The position numbers were made by a program, and so were the translations under genes. Source: Leclercia sp. S52 (lineage in GTDB: Bacteria > Pseudomonadota > Gammaproteobacteria > Enterobacterales > Enterobacteriaceae). Taken from it: 64,000 nucleotides of DNA. The stretch spans positions 1,736,001 through 1,800,000 of the forward strand of contig NZ_CP152474.1 of NCBI RefSeq assembly GCF_039727615.1. The letters are read 5' to 3'. The notes under the pieces were generated by a model. That model ran no database searches. It was not told the origin of the DNA and saw only the letters and a program-made list of their open reading frames with translations. Shown here in pieces: positions 26,301-35,109 of this stretch (the stretch's first letter is position 1; each line of letters starts with the position of its first letter).

Positions 26301-27305
26301 TGGATGCAGGGCGGAGAGCTTAATGGAGATCCCCGGGCCTTCATAAATGCCGCGACCGTTCGAGGCTTTACCGATGGCGTGGATCGCCTGCTGGTAAGAG
26401 ACCAGATAGGCCTGCGCGTCGGCGGCGGTCAGTGCCGCTTCGCCCAGCATGTCGTAGGAGTAGCGGAAGCCTTTATCTTCCAGCTTGCGGGCGTTAGCCA
26501 GCGCTTCGGCGATGGTCTCGCCGGTCACGAACTGCTCGCCCATCAGGCGCATCGCCATGTCCACGCCTTTACGGATCAGCGGCTCGCCGCTCTTGCCGAT
26601 AATGCGGTTCAGGGAGCGGGAGAGGCTGGCTTCGTTGTGGGTGGAGACCAGACGGCCGGTAAACAGCAGGCCCCAGGTGGCGGCGTTAACGAACAGCGAC
26701 GGGCTGCGGCCAATGTGCGAATGCCAGTTGCCGTTGCTGATTTTGTCGCGGATCAGCGCGTCGCGGGTGGCTTTGTCCGGGATACGCAGCAGCGCTTCCG
26801 CCAGACACATCAGGGCCACGCCCTCCTGCGAGGAGAGGGAGAACTCCTGCAGCAGGCTCTGCACCATCCCGGCACGGCCGGTGGCGGTTTTCTGGCTGCG
26901 CAGTTTCTCGGCCAACTGATACGCCAGGCTGTGGGCCTGGGAGGCAATCGGCTCCGGCAGGCGCGCCTGCTCAAGCAGCATCGGCACGGCGTCGGTCTCG
27001 GCGCGGCGGTACGCAGCGGTAATGGCCGCGCGGCTCACCGACTGGGGCAGGATCTGCTCGGCAAATTCGAGGAACGGCTGGTGGATCTCCTCCACGGCCT
27101 CGGCGTGCTCGTCGCTCTCATTGGCGGCACCGGCCAGCAGGGCAGGCAGCTCTGGCAGATCGTCGTTGCTCTCCAGCTTTTCCAGATAGTTAAAGATGGC
27201 CTGCTTAATTAACCAGTGCGGCGTGCGGTCGATCCGCGTGGCTGCCGATTTAATCCGTTCGCGGGTCGCGTCATCCAGCTTAACCCCCATGGTGGTCATG
27301 CCCAT
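23343..27305 (-). CDS. putA: Bifunctional proline dehydrogenase/P5C dehydrogenase and repressor PutA
   Basis: This 1320-residue trifunctional protein oxidises proline to glutamate at the membrane and represses put when proline is scarce. It has an N-terminal ribbon-helix-helix (about residues 1-47, VKLDDATRERIKSAATRIDR), a FAD proline dehydrogenase barrel (about 260-560) and an aldehyde dehydrogenase domain with ISPWNFPLAIFTGQIAAALA and catalytic Cys near residue 917 in SAGQRCSALRV. A C-terminal conserved domain ends in NTAAAGGNASLMTIG. It matches E. coli PutA end to end and is divergent from putP across a 421-base control region. Confidence 0.98.
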   Translation of the reverse strand: MGMTTMGVKLDDATRERIKSAATRIDRTPHWLIKQAIFNYLEKLESNDDLPELPALLAGAANESDEHAEAVEEIHQPFLEFAEQILPQSVSRAAITAAYRRAETDAVPMLLEQARLPEPIASQAHSLAYQLAEKLRSQKTATGRAGMVQSLLQEFSLSSQEGVALMCLAEALLRIPDKATRDALIRDKISNGNWHSHIGRSPSLFVNAATWGLLFTGRLVSTHNEASLSRSLNRIIGKSGEPLIRKGVDMAMRLMGEQFVTGETIAEALANARKLEDKGFRYSYDMLGEAALTAADAQAYLVSYQQAIHAIGKASNGRGIYEGPGISIKLSALHPRYSRAQYDRVMEELYPRLKSLTLLARQYDIGINIDAEEADRLEISLDLLEKLCFEPELAGWNGIGFVIQAYQKRCPFVIDYLIDLATRSRRRLMIRLVKGAYWDSEIKRAQMDGLEGYPVYTRKVYTDVSYLACAKKLLGVPNLIYPQFATHNAHTLAAIYQLAGQNYYPGQYEFQCLHGMGEPLYEQVTGKVADGKLNRPCRIYAPVGTHETLLAYLVRRLLENGANTSFVNRIADATLPLDELVADPVQAVEKMAAQEGQVGLPHPKIALPRELYGNGRVNSSGLDLANEHRLASLSSSLLNSALQKWQAKPILEQPVSNGEMQPVVNPAEPKDIVGFAREATEQEVDLALDSAVNSAPIWFATPPQERAAILERAAVLMEDQMQQLIGILVREAGKTFNNAIAEVREAVDFLHYYAGQVRDDFDNETHRPLGPVVCISPWNFPLAIFTGQIAAALAAGNSVLAKPAEQTPLIAAQGINILLEAGVPPGVVQLLPGRGETVGAKLTADNRVRGVMFTGSTEVASLLQRNIATRLDAQGRPTPLIAETGGMNAMIVDSSALTEQVVVDVVASAFDSAGQRCSALRVLCLQDDIADHTLKMLRGAMGECRMGNPGRLTTDIGPVIDAEAKANIENHIQAMRAKGRPVFQAVRENSEDAREWTSGTFVAPTLIELASFDELKKEVFGPVLHVVRYNRNNLDALIEQINASGYGLTLGVHTRIDETIAQVTGSAKVGNLYVNRNMVGAVVGVQPFGGEGLSGTGPKAGGPMYLYRLLANRPANALGVTLGRQDAQYPVDTQVKAVLTQPLEALAAWAEKRPELRALCQQYGELAQAGTQRVLPGPTGERNTWTLMPRERVLCVADNEQDALVQLAAALATGCEVLWPEDGLHRDLAKQLPKAVTDRIRFAKADVLISQPFDAVIYHGDSDQLRELCEQVAARSGAIVSVQGFARGEDNLQLERLYVERSLSVNTAAAGGNASLMTIG

Positions 27306-27726
27306 GCCAAAAACTCCTGTGATTCAGTAGCGCTAGTGTAGTTAACGTGAAATATCCACTATGTTGCAACTTTGTGCAACCTCGTTAAATGTGACCCGGT
27401 TTGCAAGCTGGAAAATGAATGGATTGTTACGTGATGGTTAACCATAAAAAAGATGTGGATTTCCGCTTTCAACCCTGGTTTCATGCGGTGCTTAACACTT
27501 TTCGAAGGTGCAACCGCGAAAAACGTGAGCGAGTGCAACCTCCAGGAATCTGGTGTGAAACCGGGGATGAAATTGATGTAAATGCAGTGTTAAATCGTTT
27601 GTGTCATGGCAGCGCATACGGCAGGATACGCGCGGCCAACAGAAACACACATCATCACCCCCCTCGTTCCGGGGGTGTAATAAAGCCAGCCGGGAAGGCT
27701 GTCGAACATCTTTGCGGAGTATTTAA
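27306..27726. promoter_or_regulatory. put control region with PutA operators
   Basis: This 421-base region between putA and putP contains several copies of the PutA target GTTGCA: a palindromic GTTGCAAC at 27363-27370, then TGCAAC (its complement) at 27375-27380, 27509-27514 and 27534-27539. The spread over about 180 bases fits the looping repression known for put. The remainder carries the two divergent promoters and a GC hairpin near 27658-27672 in the putP leader. Confidence 0.75.
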
Positions 27727-29235
27727 ATGGCAATTAGCACACCGATGCTGGTGACATTTCTTATCTATATTTTTGGCATGATCCTGATAGGGTTCCTTGC
27801 ATGGCGTTCTACCAAAAACTTTGATGACTATATTCTTGGCGGGCGTAGCCTCGGGCCGGTAGTCACCGCGCTCTCGGCGGGCGCGTCGGATATGAGCGGC
27901 TGGCTGTTGATGGGCCTGCCGGGCGCTATCTTCCTCTCCGGGATTTCCGAAAGCTGGATTGCCATCGGCCTGACCCTGGGGGCATGGATTAACTGGAAGC
28001 TGGTGGCCGGGCGTCTGCGCGTGCACACCGAAGCCAACAACAACGCCCTGACCCTGCCGGACTACTTTACCGGCCGTTTCGAAGATAACAGCCGCATCCT
28101 GCGTATTATCTCCGCGCTGGTTATTCTGCTGTTCTTCACCATCTACTGTGCCTCCGGCATCGTGGCCGGGGCGCGTCTGTTCGAAAGCACCTTCGGCATG
28201 AGCTATGAAACGGCTCTGTGGGCGGGTGCGGCGGCGACCATCCTCTACACCTTCGTGGGTGGCTTCCTGGCGGTGAGCTGGACCGATACCGTGCAGGCCA
28301 GCCTGATGATTTTTGCCCTGATCCTGACCCCGGTGATTGTGATCCTCTCCGTGGGCGGCCTGGGTGATTCTCTGGCGGTGATCCAACAGAAGAGCATCGA
28401 AAACGTCGATATGCTGAAAGGGCTGAACTTCGTGGCGATTGTCTCCCTGATGGGCTGGGGGCTGGGTTACTTCGGCCAGCCGCACATCCTGGCGCGCTTT
28501 ATGGCGGCGGACTCTCACCACACCATCGTCCATGCCCGTCGTATCAGCATGACCTGGATGATCCTCTGTCTGGGCGGTGCCTGTGCAGTCGGCTTCTTCG
28601 GTATTGCTTACTTCAACAACAACCCGTCCCTGGCGGGTGCGGTGAACCAGAACGCCGAGCGCGTGTTTATCGAGCTGGCACAGATCCTCTTCAACCCGTG
28701 GATCGCCGGTATTCTGCTCTCTGCAATCCTTGCGGCGGTGATGTCCACCCTGAGCTGCCAGCTGCTGGTCTGCTCCAGCGCCATCACCGAAGATCTGTAC
28801 AAAGCCTTCCTGCGTAAGAACGCAAGCCAGAAAGAGCTGGTGTGGGTCGGGCGCTTTATGGTGCTGGTGGTGGCTCTGGTCTCTATCGCCCTGGCATCAA
28901 ACCCGGAAAACCGCGTGCTGGGCCTGGTGAGCTACGCCTGGGCAGGCTTCGGTGCCGCCTTTGGTCCGGTGGTGCTGTTCTCGGTGCTGTGGTCACGCAT
29001 GACCCGCAACGGCGCGCTGGCGGGGATGATTATCGGTGCGGTCACCGTGATCGTCTGGAAACAGTTCGCGTGGCTGGGCCTGTACGAAATCATTCCAGGC
29101 TTTATCTTCGGCAGCATCGGGATTGTGGTCTTCAGCCTGCTGGGTAAAGCGCCGTCTGCCGCGATGCAGAAACGCTTTGCTGAAGCGGATGCGCATTACC
29201 ACACCGCACCACCGTCGAAGTTACAGGCTGAGTAA
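27727..29235 (+). CDS. putP: Sodium/proline symporter PutP
   Basis: PutP is a 502-residue, 13-helix member of the sodium:solute symporter family that imports proline with sodium. Helix 2 residues SAGASDMSGWLLMGLPGA carry the sodium site, and the signature GWGLGYFGQPHILARFMAA is present. The C-terminus ends HTAPPSKLQAE. It is divergent from putA and followed by a REP element with a T-run that may terminate it. Confidence 0.97.
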   Translation: MAISTPMLVTFLIYIFGMILIGFLAWRSTKNFDDYILGGRSLGPVVTALSAGASDMSGWLLMGLPGAIFLSGISESWIAIGLTLGAWINWKLVAGRLRVHTEANNNALTLPDYFTGRFEDNSRILRIISALVILLFFTIYCASGIVAGARLFESTFGMSYETALWAGAAATILYTFVGGFLAVSWTDTVQASLMIFALILTPVIVILSVGGLGDSLAVIQQKSIENVDMLKGLNFVAIVSLMGWGLGYFGQPHILARFMAADSHHTIVHARRISMTWMILCLGGACAVGFFGIAYFNNNPSLAGAVNQNAERVFIELAQILFNPWIAGILLSAILAAVMSTLSCQLLVCSSAITEDLYKAFLRKNASQKELVWVGRFMVLVVALVSIALASNPENRVLGLVSYAWAGFGAAFGPVVLFSVLWSRMTRNGALAGMIIGAVTVIVWKQFAWLGLYEIIPGFIFGSIGIVVFSLLGKAPSAAMQKRFAEADAHYHTAPPSKLQAE

Positions 29236-29253
29236 TTTGTCTTCACCCTAACC

Positions 29254-29290
29254 GTAGGCCGGGTAAGCGCTAGCGCCACCCGGCTTTTTT
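29254..29290 (+). repeat. REP element with T-run after putP
   Basis: GTAGGCCGGGTAAGCGCTAG with CGCCACCCGGC forms a REP hairpin and is directly followed by six T. It lies just after the putP stop and probably serves as its terminator. Confidence 0.8.
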
Positions 29291-29352
29291 CTTGCCAAAA
29301 TTCGTGATTTACGTTGATATCGCTGTGCTTATAACAATGAGGATAGCGAAGT

Positions 29353-29772
29353 ATGACAATCAAAACAGGGCTTGTAGCTGGCGCAATTTTACTGCTGGCG
29401 GGCTGTAACGCCCCATCGCACAGTACCGCGGATAACACCTGCAAAGCCGATAACCAAATGCAGCAAACCACCCTCTACTTTGGCCTGAACCGTCCAGCAG
29501 GGGAGGCAATCACCGGCCAGGAGTGGCAGCAGTTTGTTGACCAGGACGTCACCCCGCGTTTTCGCGATGGCTTAACGGTGTTTGATGCCCGCGGGCAATG
29601 GCTGGGGAATGACGGGAAAGTGGCGCGCGAATCGAGCAAGGCGCTGATGCTGATCCACGGCAAAGATGCGCAGAGTGAGAGCAGTATCGAGGCGCTGCGT
29701 GGGATTTATAAAAAGCGCTTTGCCCAGGAGTCAGTGATGCGCGTAGACCAGCCGGTGTGCGTGCAGTTTTGA
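29353..29772 (+). CDS. DUF3574 domain lipoprotein
   Basis: This 139-residue protein has a lipoprotein signal peptide with lipobox LAGC (Cys about residue 17). The mature part fits DUF3574: TTLYFGLNRPAGEAITGQEW, VTPRFRDGLTVFDARGQWLG and SIEALRGIYKKRFAQESVMR. Function is unknown. It stands alone between two sets of REP elements, which suggests an insertion in this lineage; E. coli K-12 has no gene here. Confidence 0.83.
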   Translation: MTIKTGLVAGAILLLAGCNAPSHSTADNTCKADNQMQQTTLYFGLNRPAGEAITGQEWQQFVDQDVTPRFRDGLTVFDARGQWLGNDGKVARESSKALMLIHGKDAQSESSIEALRGIYKKRFAQESVMRVDQPVCVQF

Positions 29773-29793
29773 TAAAATCGGGTGCGGCCTGTT

Positions 29794-29875
29794 TGCCGGG
29801 TGGCGCTAGCGCTTACCCGGCCTACAAACAGCACCTAATCCGTAGGCCCGTGCAAGCGTCAGCGCCGCCGGGCAA
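29794..29875. repeat. Pair of REP elements
   Basis: Two REP palindromes (GCCGGGTGGCGCTAGCGCTT at 29795 onward and GTAGGCCCGTGCAAGCGTCA at 29842 onward) lie in opposite orientation between the DUF3574 gene and the nucleoside transporter gene, forming a BIME-like unit between convergent genes. Confidence 0.75.
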
Positions 29876-29879
29876 TAAA

Positions 29880-31064
29880 CTACAACACTAATCCCGCAAA
29901 GCTCGCCGACAACAGGCTCACCAGCGTGGCGCCGTACACCAGGCGCAGACCGAAGCGCGACACCACGTTGCCCTGCTTCTCGTTCAGCCCCTTAATCGCC
30001 CCGGCCACAATGCCGATAGAGGCAAAGTTGGCGAAGGAGACCAGGAACACCGACAGAATGCCCAGCCCGCGCGGCGTCATCTGCGCGGCAATTTTTTGCA
30101 GCTCGATCATCGCCACAAACTCGTTTGCCACCAGTTTGGTCGCCATAATACCACCCGCATGCAGGGCATCGCTCAGCGGAATGCCCACCAGCCACGCCAG
30201 CGGATAGAAGACATAGCCCAGAATCTGCTGGAAGCTCAGGCCGAAGACGCTGGAGAAGAGGGCATTAACCGCGCTGATCAGGGCAATAAAGCCAATCAGC
30301 ATCGCCAGAATAATCATCGCCACCTTGAAGCCAGCCAGAATATATTCTCCCAGCATCTCAAAGAAGCTCTGGGATTCATGCATCTTTTCCAGCTTAATTT
30401 CCGGCTCCGCTTCCGGGCGGGTCGGGTTAATCACCGTGAGGATGATAAAGGTGCTGAACATATTCAGGATCAGCGCCGCTACCACATATTTCGCCTCCAG
30501 CATGGTCATATAAGCACCGACAATCGACAGCGAGACGGTCGACATCGCGGTGGCCGCCATGGTGAACAGACGGCGCGACGAGAGATCTCCCAGCACCCCT
30601 TTGTAAGCAATGAAGTTTTCTGACTGGCCGAGCGTCAGGGAGCTGATGGCGTTAAAGGATTCGAGCTTGCCCATGCCGTTAACCTTCGACAGCAGAGTAC
30701 CAATAACCCGAATAATCACCGGCAGAATACGCCAGTGCTGCAGAATACCGATCAGCGCGGAAATAAAGATAATCGGGCACAACACGCCGAGGAAAATAAA
30801 CGCCAGCCCTTTTTCACCCATCCCGCCAAATACAAAGTTGGTTCCTTCGGCGGCATATTTCAGCAACGACTCGAAGAAGCCCGAGACGTACTGAATAACA
30901 AACAGACCGCTCTCGGCGTGGAGGAAAAAGAAGGCTAACGCAATCTCAATGACAATAAGTTGGATAACGTAGCGAATGCGAACGTTGCGGCGGTCAAAGC
31001 TGACCAGCCAGGCCAGCGCAAGGATAATCACCAGCGCCAGCAGGAAGTGCAGGAATTGATACAT
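29880..31064 (-). CDS. NupC family concentrative nucleoside transporter
   Basis: This 394-residue inner-membrane protein is very close to E. coli NupC in pattern ([83 protein letters not shown]), so it should import nucleosides with protons. It is not nupC itself by location and is absent from this place in E. coli K-12. A 251-base region separates it from the divergent efeU gene. It could be a paralogue with different nucleoside preference. Confidence 0.9.
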   Translation of the reverse strand: MYQFLHFLLALVIILALAWLVSFDRRNVRIRYVIQLIVIEIALAFFFLHAESGLFVIQYVSGFFESLLKYAAEGTNFVFGGMGEKGLAFIFLGVLCPIIFISALIGILQHWRILPVIIRVIGTLLSKVNGMGKLESFNAISSLTLGQSENFIAYKGVLGDLSSRRLFTMAATAMSTVSLSIVGAYMTMLEAKYVVAALILNMFSTFIILTVINPTRPEAEPEIKLEKMHESQSFFEMLGEYILAGFKVAMIILAMLIGFIALISAVNALFSSVFGLSFQQILGYVFYPLAWLVGIPLSDALHAGGIMATKLVANEFVAMIELQKIAAQMTPRGLGILSVFLVSFANFASIGIVAGAIKGLNEKQGNVVSRFGLRLVYGATLVSLLSASFAGLVL

Positions 31065-31239
31065 AGTTGATTTTCAGCAGATTAATGAGGCACTCATTTA
31101 GCCACAGCCTGCATTAACCGTAAATGAACTTTTATATCTTAACTTATAAACCTTTTAGTCACTTATGTGATTATTTTTCCCTTATGGTTTTACATCCTGT
31201 CATCAAAATGCAGCATATTTCGCTTGTATTTCTTATTGC

Positions 31240-31258
31240 CGTAATGATAATCACTATC
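31240..31258. promoter_or_regulatory. Fur box upstream of efeU
   Basis: CGTAATGATAATCACTATC matches the 19-base Fur consensus (GATAATGATAATCATTATC) at 16 of 19 positions. It lies about 60 bases before the efeU start, consistent with the known iron repression of efeUOB. Confidence 0.75.
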
Positions 31259-31315
31259 ACAAGAATTTACCTTTCTTTGCATCAGTTGACCGCGAAAAAC
31301 ATTTAAGGTGTCGGC

Positions 31316-32149
31316 ATGTTTGTTCCATTTCTCATTATGTTACGTGAAGGTCTTGAAGCGGCCCTCATTGTCAGCCTCATCGCCAGCTATCTGAAACGCA
31401 CCCAGCGTGGCCGCTGGATTGGCGTGATGTGGATTGGCGTCTTCCTGGCTGCCGCCCTCTGCCTCGGTCTGGGCATTGCGATCAACGAAACCACCGGTGA
31501 ATTCCCGCAAAAAGAGCAGGAGCTGTTTGAAGGCATCGTGGCGCTGATTGCGGTAGTGATCCTCACCTGGATGGTGTTCTGGATGCGTAAAGTGTCGCGT
31601 AACGTCAAGGTTCAGCTGGAGCAGGCGGTGGACAGCGCGCTGGCAAAAGGCAATCACCACGGCTGGGCGCTGATCATGATGGTCTTTTTCGCCGTAGCGC
31701 GTGAAGGGCTGGAGTCGGTCTTCTTCCTGCTGGCCGCTTTCCAGCAGGACGTCGGGATCTGGCCGCCGCTGGGTGCGATGCTGGGTCTGGCCACCGCGGT
31801 GGTACTTGGTTTCCTGCTCTACTGGGGCGGGATCCGTCTTAACCTCGGCGTCTTCTTCAAGTGGACCAGCCTGTTTATTCTGCTGGTAGCCGCCGGGCTG
31901 GCCGCAGGCGCAATCCGCGCCTTCCATGAGGCGGGCCTGTGGAACCACTTCCAGGATATGGCGTTCGATCTCAGTAACGTCCTGTCAACGCATTCACTGA
32001 CCGGCACCCTGCTGGAAGGGATCTTCGGCTATCAGGAAGCGCCGAGCGTCAGCGAAGTGGCGTTGTACTTTATCTATCTTATTCCGGCGCTGGCGCTGTT
32101 CTTTATGCCATCGCGTCCGGGCACGCAGCCGTCGCATACCGCGCCCTGA
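31316..32149 (+). CDS. efeU: Ferrous iron permease EfeU
   Basis: EfeU is a 277-residue inner-membrane Ftr1-type permease with seven helices. It takes up iron through two REGLE motifs, LREGLEAAL near the N-terminus and AREGLESVF in the middle. It works with EfeO and EfeB at acidic pH. The gene is intact here, unlike the frameshifted copy of E. coli K-12. EfeO follows after 43 bases. Confidence 0.96.
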   Translation: MFVPFLIMLREGLEAALIVSLIASYLKRTQRGRWIGVMWIGVFLAAALCLGLGIAINETTGEFPQKEQELFEGIVALIAVVILTWMVFWMRKVSRNVKVQLEQAVDSALAKGNHHGWALIMMVFFAVAREGLESVFFLLAAFQQDVGIWPPLGAMLGLATAVVLGFLLYWGGIRLNLGVFFKWTSLFILLVAAGLAAGAIRAFHEAGLWNHFQDMAFDLSNVLSTHSLTGTLLEGIFGYQEAPSVSEVALYFIYLIPALALFFMPSRPGTQPSHTAP

Positions 32150-32192
32150 AGTGCTCACTGTAGTTACAACATACTTTTAAAAGGGAAAAGTT

Positions 32193-33320
32193 ATGGCAAT
32201 CCAGTTTCGTCGCAGTGCGTTACAGGCGGGCTTAGCAGCGCTGATTGCGTCCGCTTTCGCCGCTCAGGCCGCGGATGTTCCGCAGGTTAAAATTACCGTC
32301 AATGATAAACAGTGTGAGCCGATGACCATCACGGTCAACAGCGGTAAAACCCAGTTCATCATCCAGAACCACAGCCAGAAAGCGCTGGAGTGGGAGATCC
32401 TCAAAGGAGTGATGGTGGTGGAAGAGCGCGAGAACATCGCGCCGGGCTTTAGCCAGAAGATGACCGCCAACCTGCAGCCGGGCGAATACGACATGACCTG
32501 CGGCCTGCTGACCAATCCGAAAGGGAAACTGATCGTGAAAGGGGCCGCCACCGCCGATGCCGCAAAAGGCGACGCGCTGCTGAGCCTGGGCGATGCCATT
32601 ACCGCCTATAAAGCTTACGTCACCAAAGAGACGGCGGATCTGGTTGCCGGTACCAAAGCCTTTACCGACGCGGTGAAAGCGGGCGATATCGAAAAAGCGA
32701 AATCCCTGTATGCGCCAACCCGTCAGCACTACGAGCGCATCGAACCGATTGCCGAGCTGTTCTCTGACCTGGATGGCAGCATCGATGCCCGTGAAGATGA
32801 CTACGAACAGAAAGCCGCCGATCCGAAATTCACCGGCTTCCACCGTCTGGAGAAAGCCCTGTTTGGCGACAACTCCACCAAAGGGATGGAGCAGTACGCG
32901 ACACAGCTGAACAGCGACGTGCTGGAGCTGCAAAAACGCATCAGCGAGCTGGCCTTCCCGCCATCTAAAGTGGTGGGCGGTGCGGCAGGGCTGATTGAAG
33001 AAGTCGCGGCCAGCAAGATCAGCGGTGAAGAAGACCGTTACAGCCATACCGACCTGTGGGACTTCCAGGCCAACGTCGAAGGCGCGCAGAAGATCGTTGA
33101 TCTGCTGCGTCCTCAGCTGCAGAAAGATAACAGCGAACTGCTGACGAAAGTGGATGTCAACTTCAAAAAAGTGAACACCATTCTGGCGAAATACCGCACC
33201 CAGGACGGGTTTGAAACCTACGACAAGCTGACCGATGCCGACCGTAACGCCCTGAAAGGGCCGATTACCACCCTGGCAGAAGATCTGGCGCAGCTGCGTG
33301 GCGTACTGGGTCTGGACTAA
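32193..33320 (+). CDS. efeO: Iron uptake periplasmic protein EfeO
   Basis: This 375-residue periplasmic protein has a signal peptide cleaved about AAQAA, an N-terminal cupredoxin domain ([36 protein letters not shown]) and a C-terminal M75 imelysin-like domain with the metal-binding [10 protein letters not shown]. It is thought to bind iron and hand it to EfeU. It lies 43 bases after efeU and 4 bases before the efeB start. Confidence 0.96.
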   Translation: MAIQFRRSALQAGLAALIASAFAAQAADVPQVKITVNDKQCEPMTITVNSGKTQFIIQNHSQKALEWEILKGVMVVEERENIAPGFSQKMTANLQPGEYDMTCGLLTNPKGKLIVKGAATADAAKGDALLSLGDAITAYKAYVTKETADLVAGTKAFTDAVKAGDIEKAKSLYAPTRQHYERIEPIAELFSDLDGSIDAREDDYEQKAADPKFTGFHRLEKALFGDNSTKGMEQYATQLNSDVLELQKRISELAFPPSKVVGGAAGLIEEVAASKISGEEDRYSHTDLWDFQANVEGAQKIVDLLRPQLQKDNSELLTKVDVNFKKVNTILAKYRTQDGFETYDKLTDADRNALKGPITTLAEDLAQLRGVLGLD

Positions 33321-33324
33321 GTTG

Positions 33325-34609
33325 ATGAACAAGCATGACGAGTACGACGTGGCTGAACCTTCACGACGTCGGTTGTTAAAAGGGGTAGGGGCGCTTGGCG
33401 GCGCCCTTGCCCTGGCTGGGGGGGTGCCCGGTGGCGCATGCGGCAAAACCGCAGAGCGCGCCGGGCACGCTCTCCCCGGATGCACGGATGGAGACCCAAC
33501 CGTTTTATGGCCCGCATCAGGCGGGGATCTTAACCCCGCAGCAGGCGTCGATGATGCTGGTGGCCTTTGATGTGCTGGCCAGCGACAAAAGCGAGCTGGA
33601 GCGTCTGTTCCGCCTCCTGACCCAGCGCATTGCTTTTCTGACCACCGGCGGCCCGGCGCCCGACACGCCGAACCCGCGTCTACCGCCGATGGATTCCGGG
33701 ATCCTGGGGGCCTTTATCGCCCCGGATAACCTGACCATGACGGTGTCGCTGGGGGCCTCGCTGTTTGACGATCGCTTCGGCATCGCCGCACAGAAACCGA
33801 AATCGTTGCAGAAGATGGTGCGCTTCCCGAATGACTCTCTGGATGCGGCCCTGTGCCACGGCGACCTGCTGATTCAGATCTGCGCCAACACCCAGGACAC
33901 GGTGATCCACGCCCTGCGCGATCTTATCAAGCACACCCCGGATCTGCTGAGCGTGCGCTGGAAGCGGGAAGGGTTTATCTCTGACCACGCCGCGCGCAGC
34001 AAAGGCAAAGAGACGCCGGTAAACCTGCTCGGCTTTAAGGATGGCACCGCCAACCCGAACAGCCAGGATGCGCCCCTGATGGACAGCGTGGTGTGGGTCA
34101 CGGCCGATCAGGGTGAACCGGCCTGGGCGGTGGGCGGCAGCTATCAGGCGGTGCGCATTATCCAGTTCCACGTTGAGTTCTGGGATCGCACGCCGCTTAA
34201 AGAGCAGCAGACCATTTTTGGCCGCGACAAGCACAGCGGCGCGCCGCTGGGCATGAAAAACGAGCACGACGTGCCGGATTACGCCAGCGATCCCGATGGA
34301 AATGTTATCGCCCTCGACAGCCATATTCGTCTCGCCAACCCGCGCACCAAAGAGACCCAGTCCAACCTGATGATGCGCCGGGGCTACAGCTACTCGCTGG
34401 GGGTAACCAACTCCGGGCAGCTGGATATGGGCCTGCTGTTTGTCTGCTTCCAGCACGATCTGGAGCAGGGCTTTTTGACCGTCCAGAAGCGCCTGAACGG
34501 TGAAGCGCTGGAGGAGTACATCAAGCCGGTGGGCGGGGGCTATTTCTTTGCCCTGCCTGGCGTGCGCGATAAAAACGGCTGGCTCGCTCAGGAGCTGCTC
34601 AAAGCCTGA
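33325..34609 (+). pseudogene. efeB: Deferrochelatase/DyP-type haem peroxidase EfeB, frameshifted
   Basis: EfeB is a Tat-exported haem peroxidase of the EfeUOB system. The twin-arginine signal ([12 protein letters not shown]) starts at 33325. The frame breaks in the signal peptide at seven G (33418-33424). With six G it reads [18 protein letters not shown] and continues to the normal end at 34609, about 427 residues. The DyP motif [13 protein letters not shown] and the C-terminal [20 protein letters not shown] are intact. If the extra G is real, the exported enzyme is lost; the mature domain shows no other damage. A strong terminator follows. Confidence 0.93.
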
Positions 34610-34614
34610 ATTCC

Positions 34615-34647
34615 GTCCCGCTTACCCCTTAAGCGGGACTGTTTTTT
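34615..34647 (+). terminator. Terminator after efeUOB
   Basis: A perfect 10-base stem (GTCCCGCTTA with TAAGCGGGAC) with a five-base loop is followed within two bases by six T, directly after the efeB stop. Confidence 0.9.
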
Positions 34648-34705
34648 ATGTCCCGCTATCCTCTTGTTATAATTCTGTAATATTCCCGTAGCAGACTAAT
34701 TAACG

Positions 34706-34723
34706 CTGTCAGGCGAATCTTAA
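34706..34723 (+). promoter_or_regulatory. Weak candidate PhoB site upstream of phoH
   Basis: CTGTCA at 34706-34711 is a perfect Pho half-site in the region where the phosphate-regulated phoH promoter is expected, but the second half (around TCTTAA) is poor. Confidence 0.3.
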
Positions 34724-34832
34724 AAGTTGCGTTCAGGTAAAAATAATGTTGCATTCATGCTAAATCCTGATGTACTTACCTTAAGAAAGCGGTAAACCTT
34801 ACAGTGATCATGAATCGCTCTGGAGATCGCGA

Positions 34833-34952
34833 ATGGTTGGGTCCTCAACTGGACATGGTAAACGTAATAACCGCAGTACCCGGCGCGGAGGCTCAAACTC
34901 CGGCAGCGATCTCTTCACCGAAAAATTCTCCCCCCTCCACAGCAAATCCTGA
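34833..34952 (+). CDS. Candidate 39-residue leader peptide/small protein upstream of phoH
   Basis: An ATG at 34833 preceded by GGAG at 7 bases opens a 39-codon frame ending at 34952. The product is basic and glycine/serine-rich at first (SSTGHGKRNNRSTRRGG) and then reads GSDLFTEKFSPLHSKS. It lies in the phoH leader, in a frame different from the one that continues into phoH. The composition looks coding and the ribosome site is good. It could be a leader peptide or an independent small protein; I do not know a function. Confidence 0.45.
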   Translation: MVGSSTGHGKRNNRSTRRGGSNSGSDLFTEKFSPLHSKS

Positions 34953-35109
34953 TTTTTCCGACCTGACGAATGGTGAGCATAGCGATTCGGCCGGGTCATT
35001 TAACCAAGTAAGCTATGGCTTAGAAGGAAGCCAACCCTCAGATGTTTGTTCGCCTAATCGTACCGATGCCGGTACGAGTGATGAATACCAACAACTCAAG
35101 GTGCTATCC

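Noticed and set aside
24147-27212. Very long open frame antisense to putA
   Set aside because: It is a shadow of GC-rich codon usage in putA. The product has no recognisable domain and no ribosome site, and putA on the other strand is conserved throughout.
34804-35109. N-terminal extension of phoH giving a 364-residue protein
   Set aside because: The extension is low-complexity, rich in S/P/N, overlaps a better small frame with a good ribosome site, and the conserved PhoH sequence begins exactly at the ATG at 35110.
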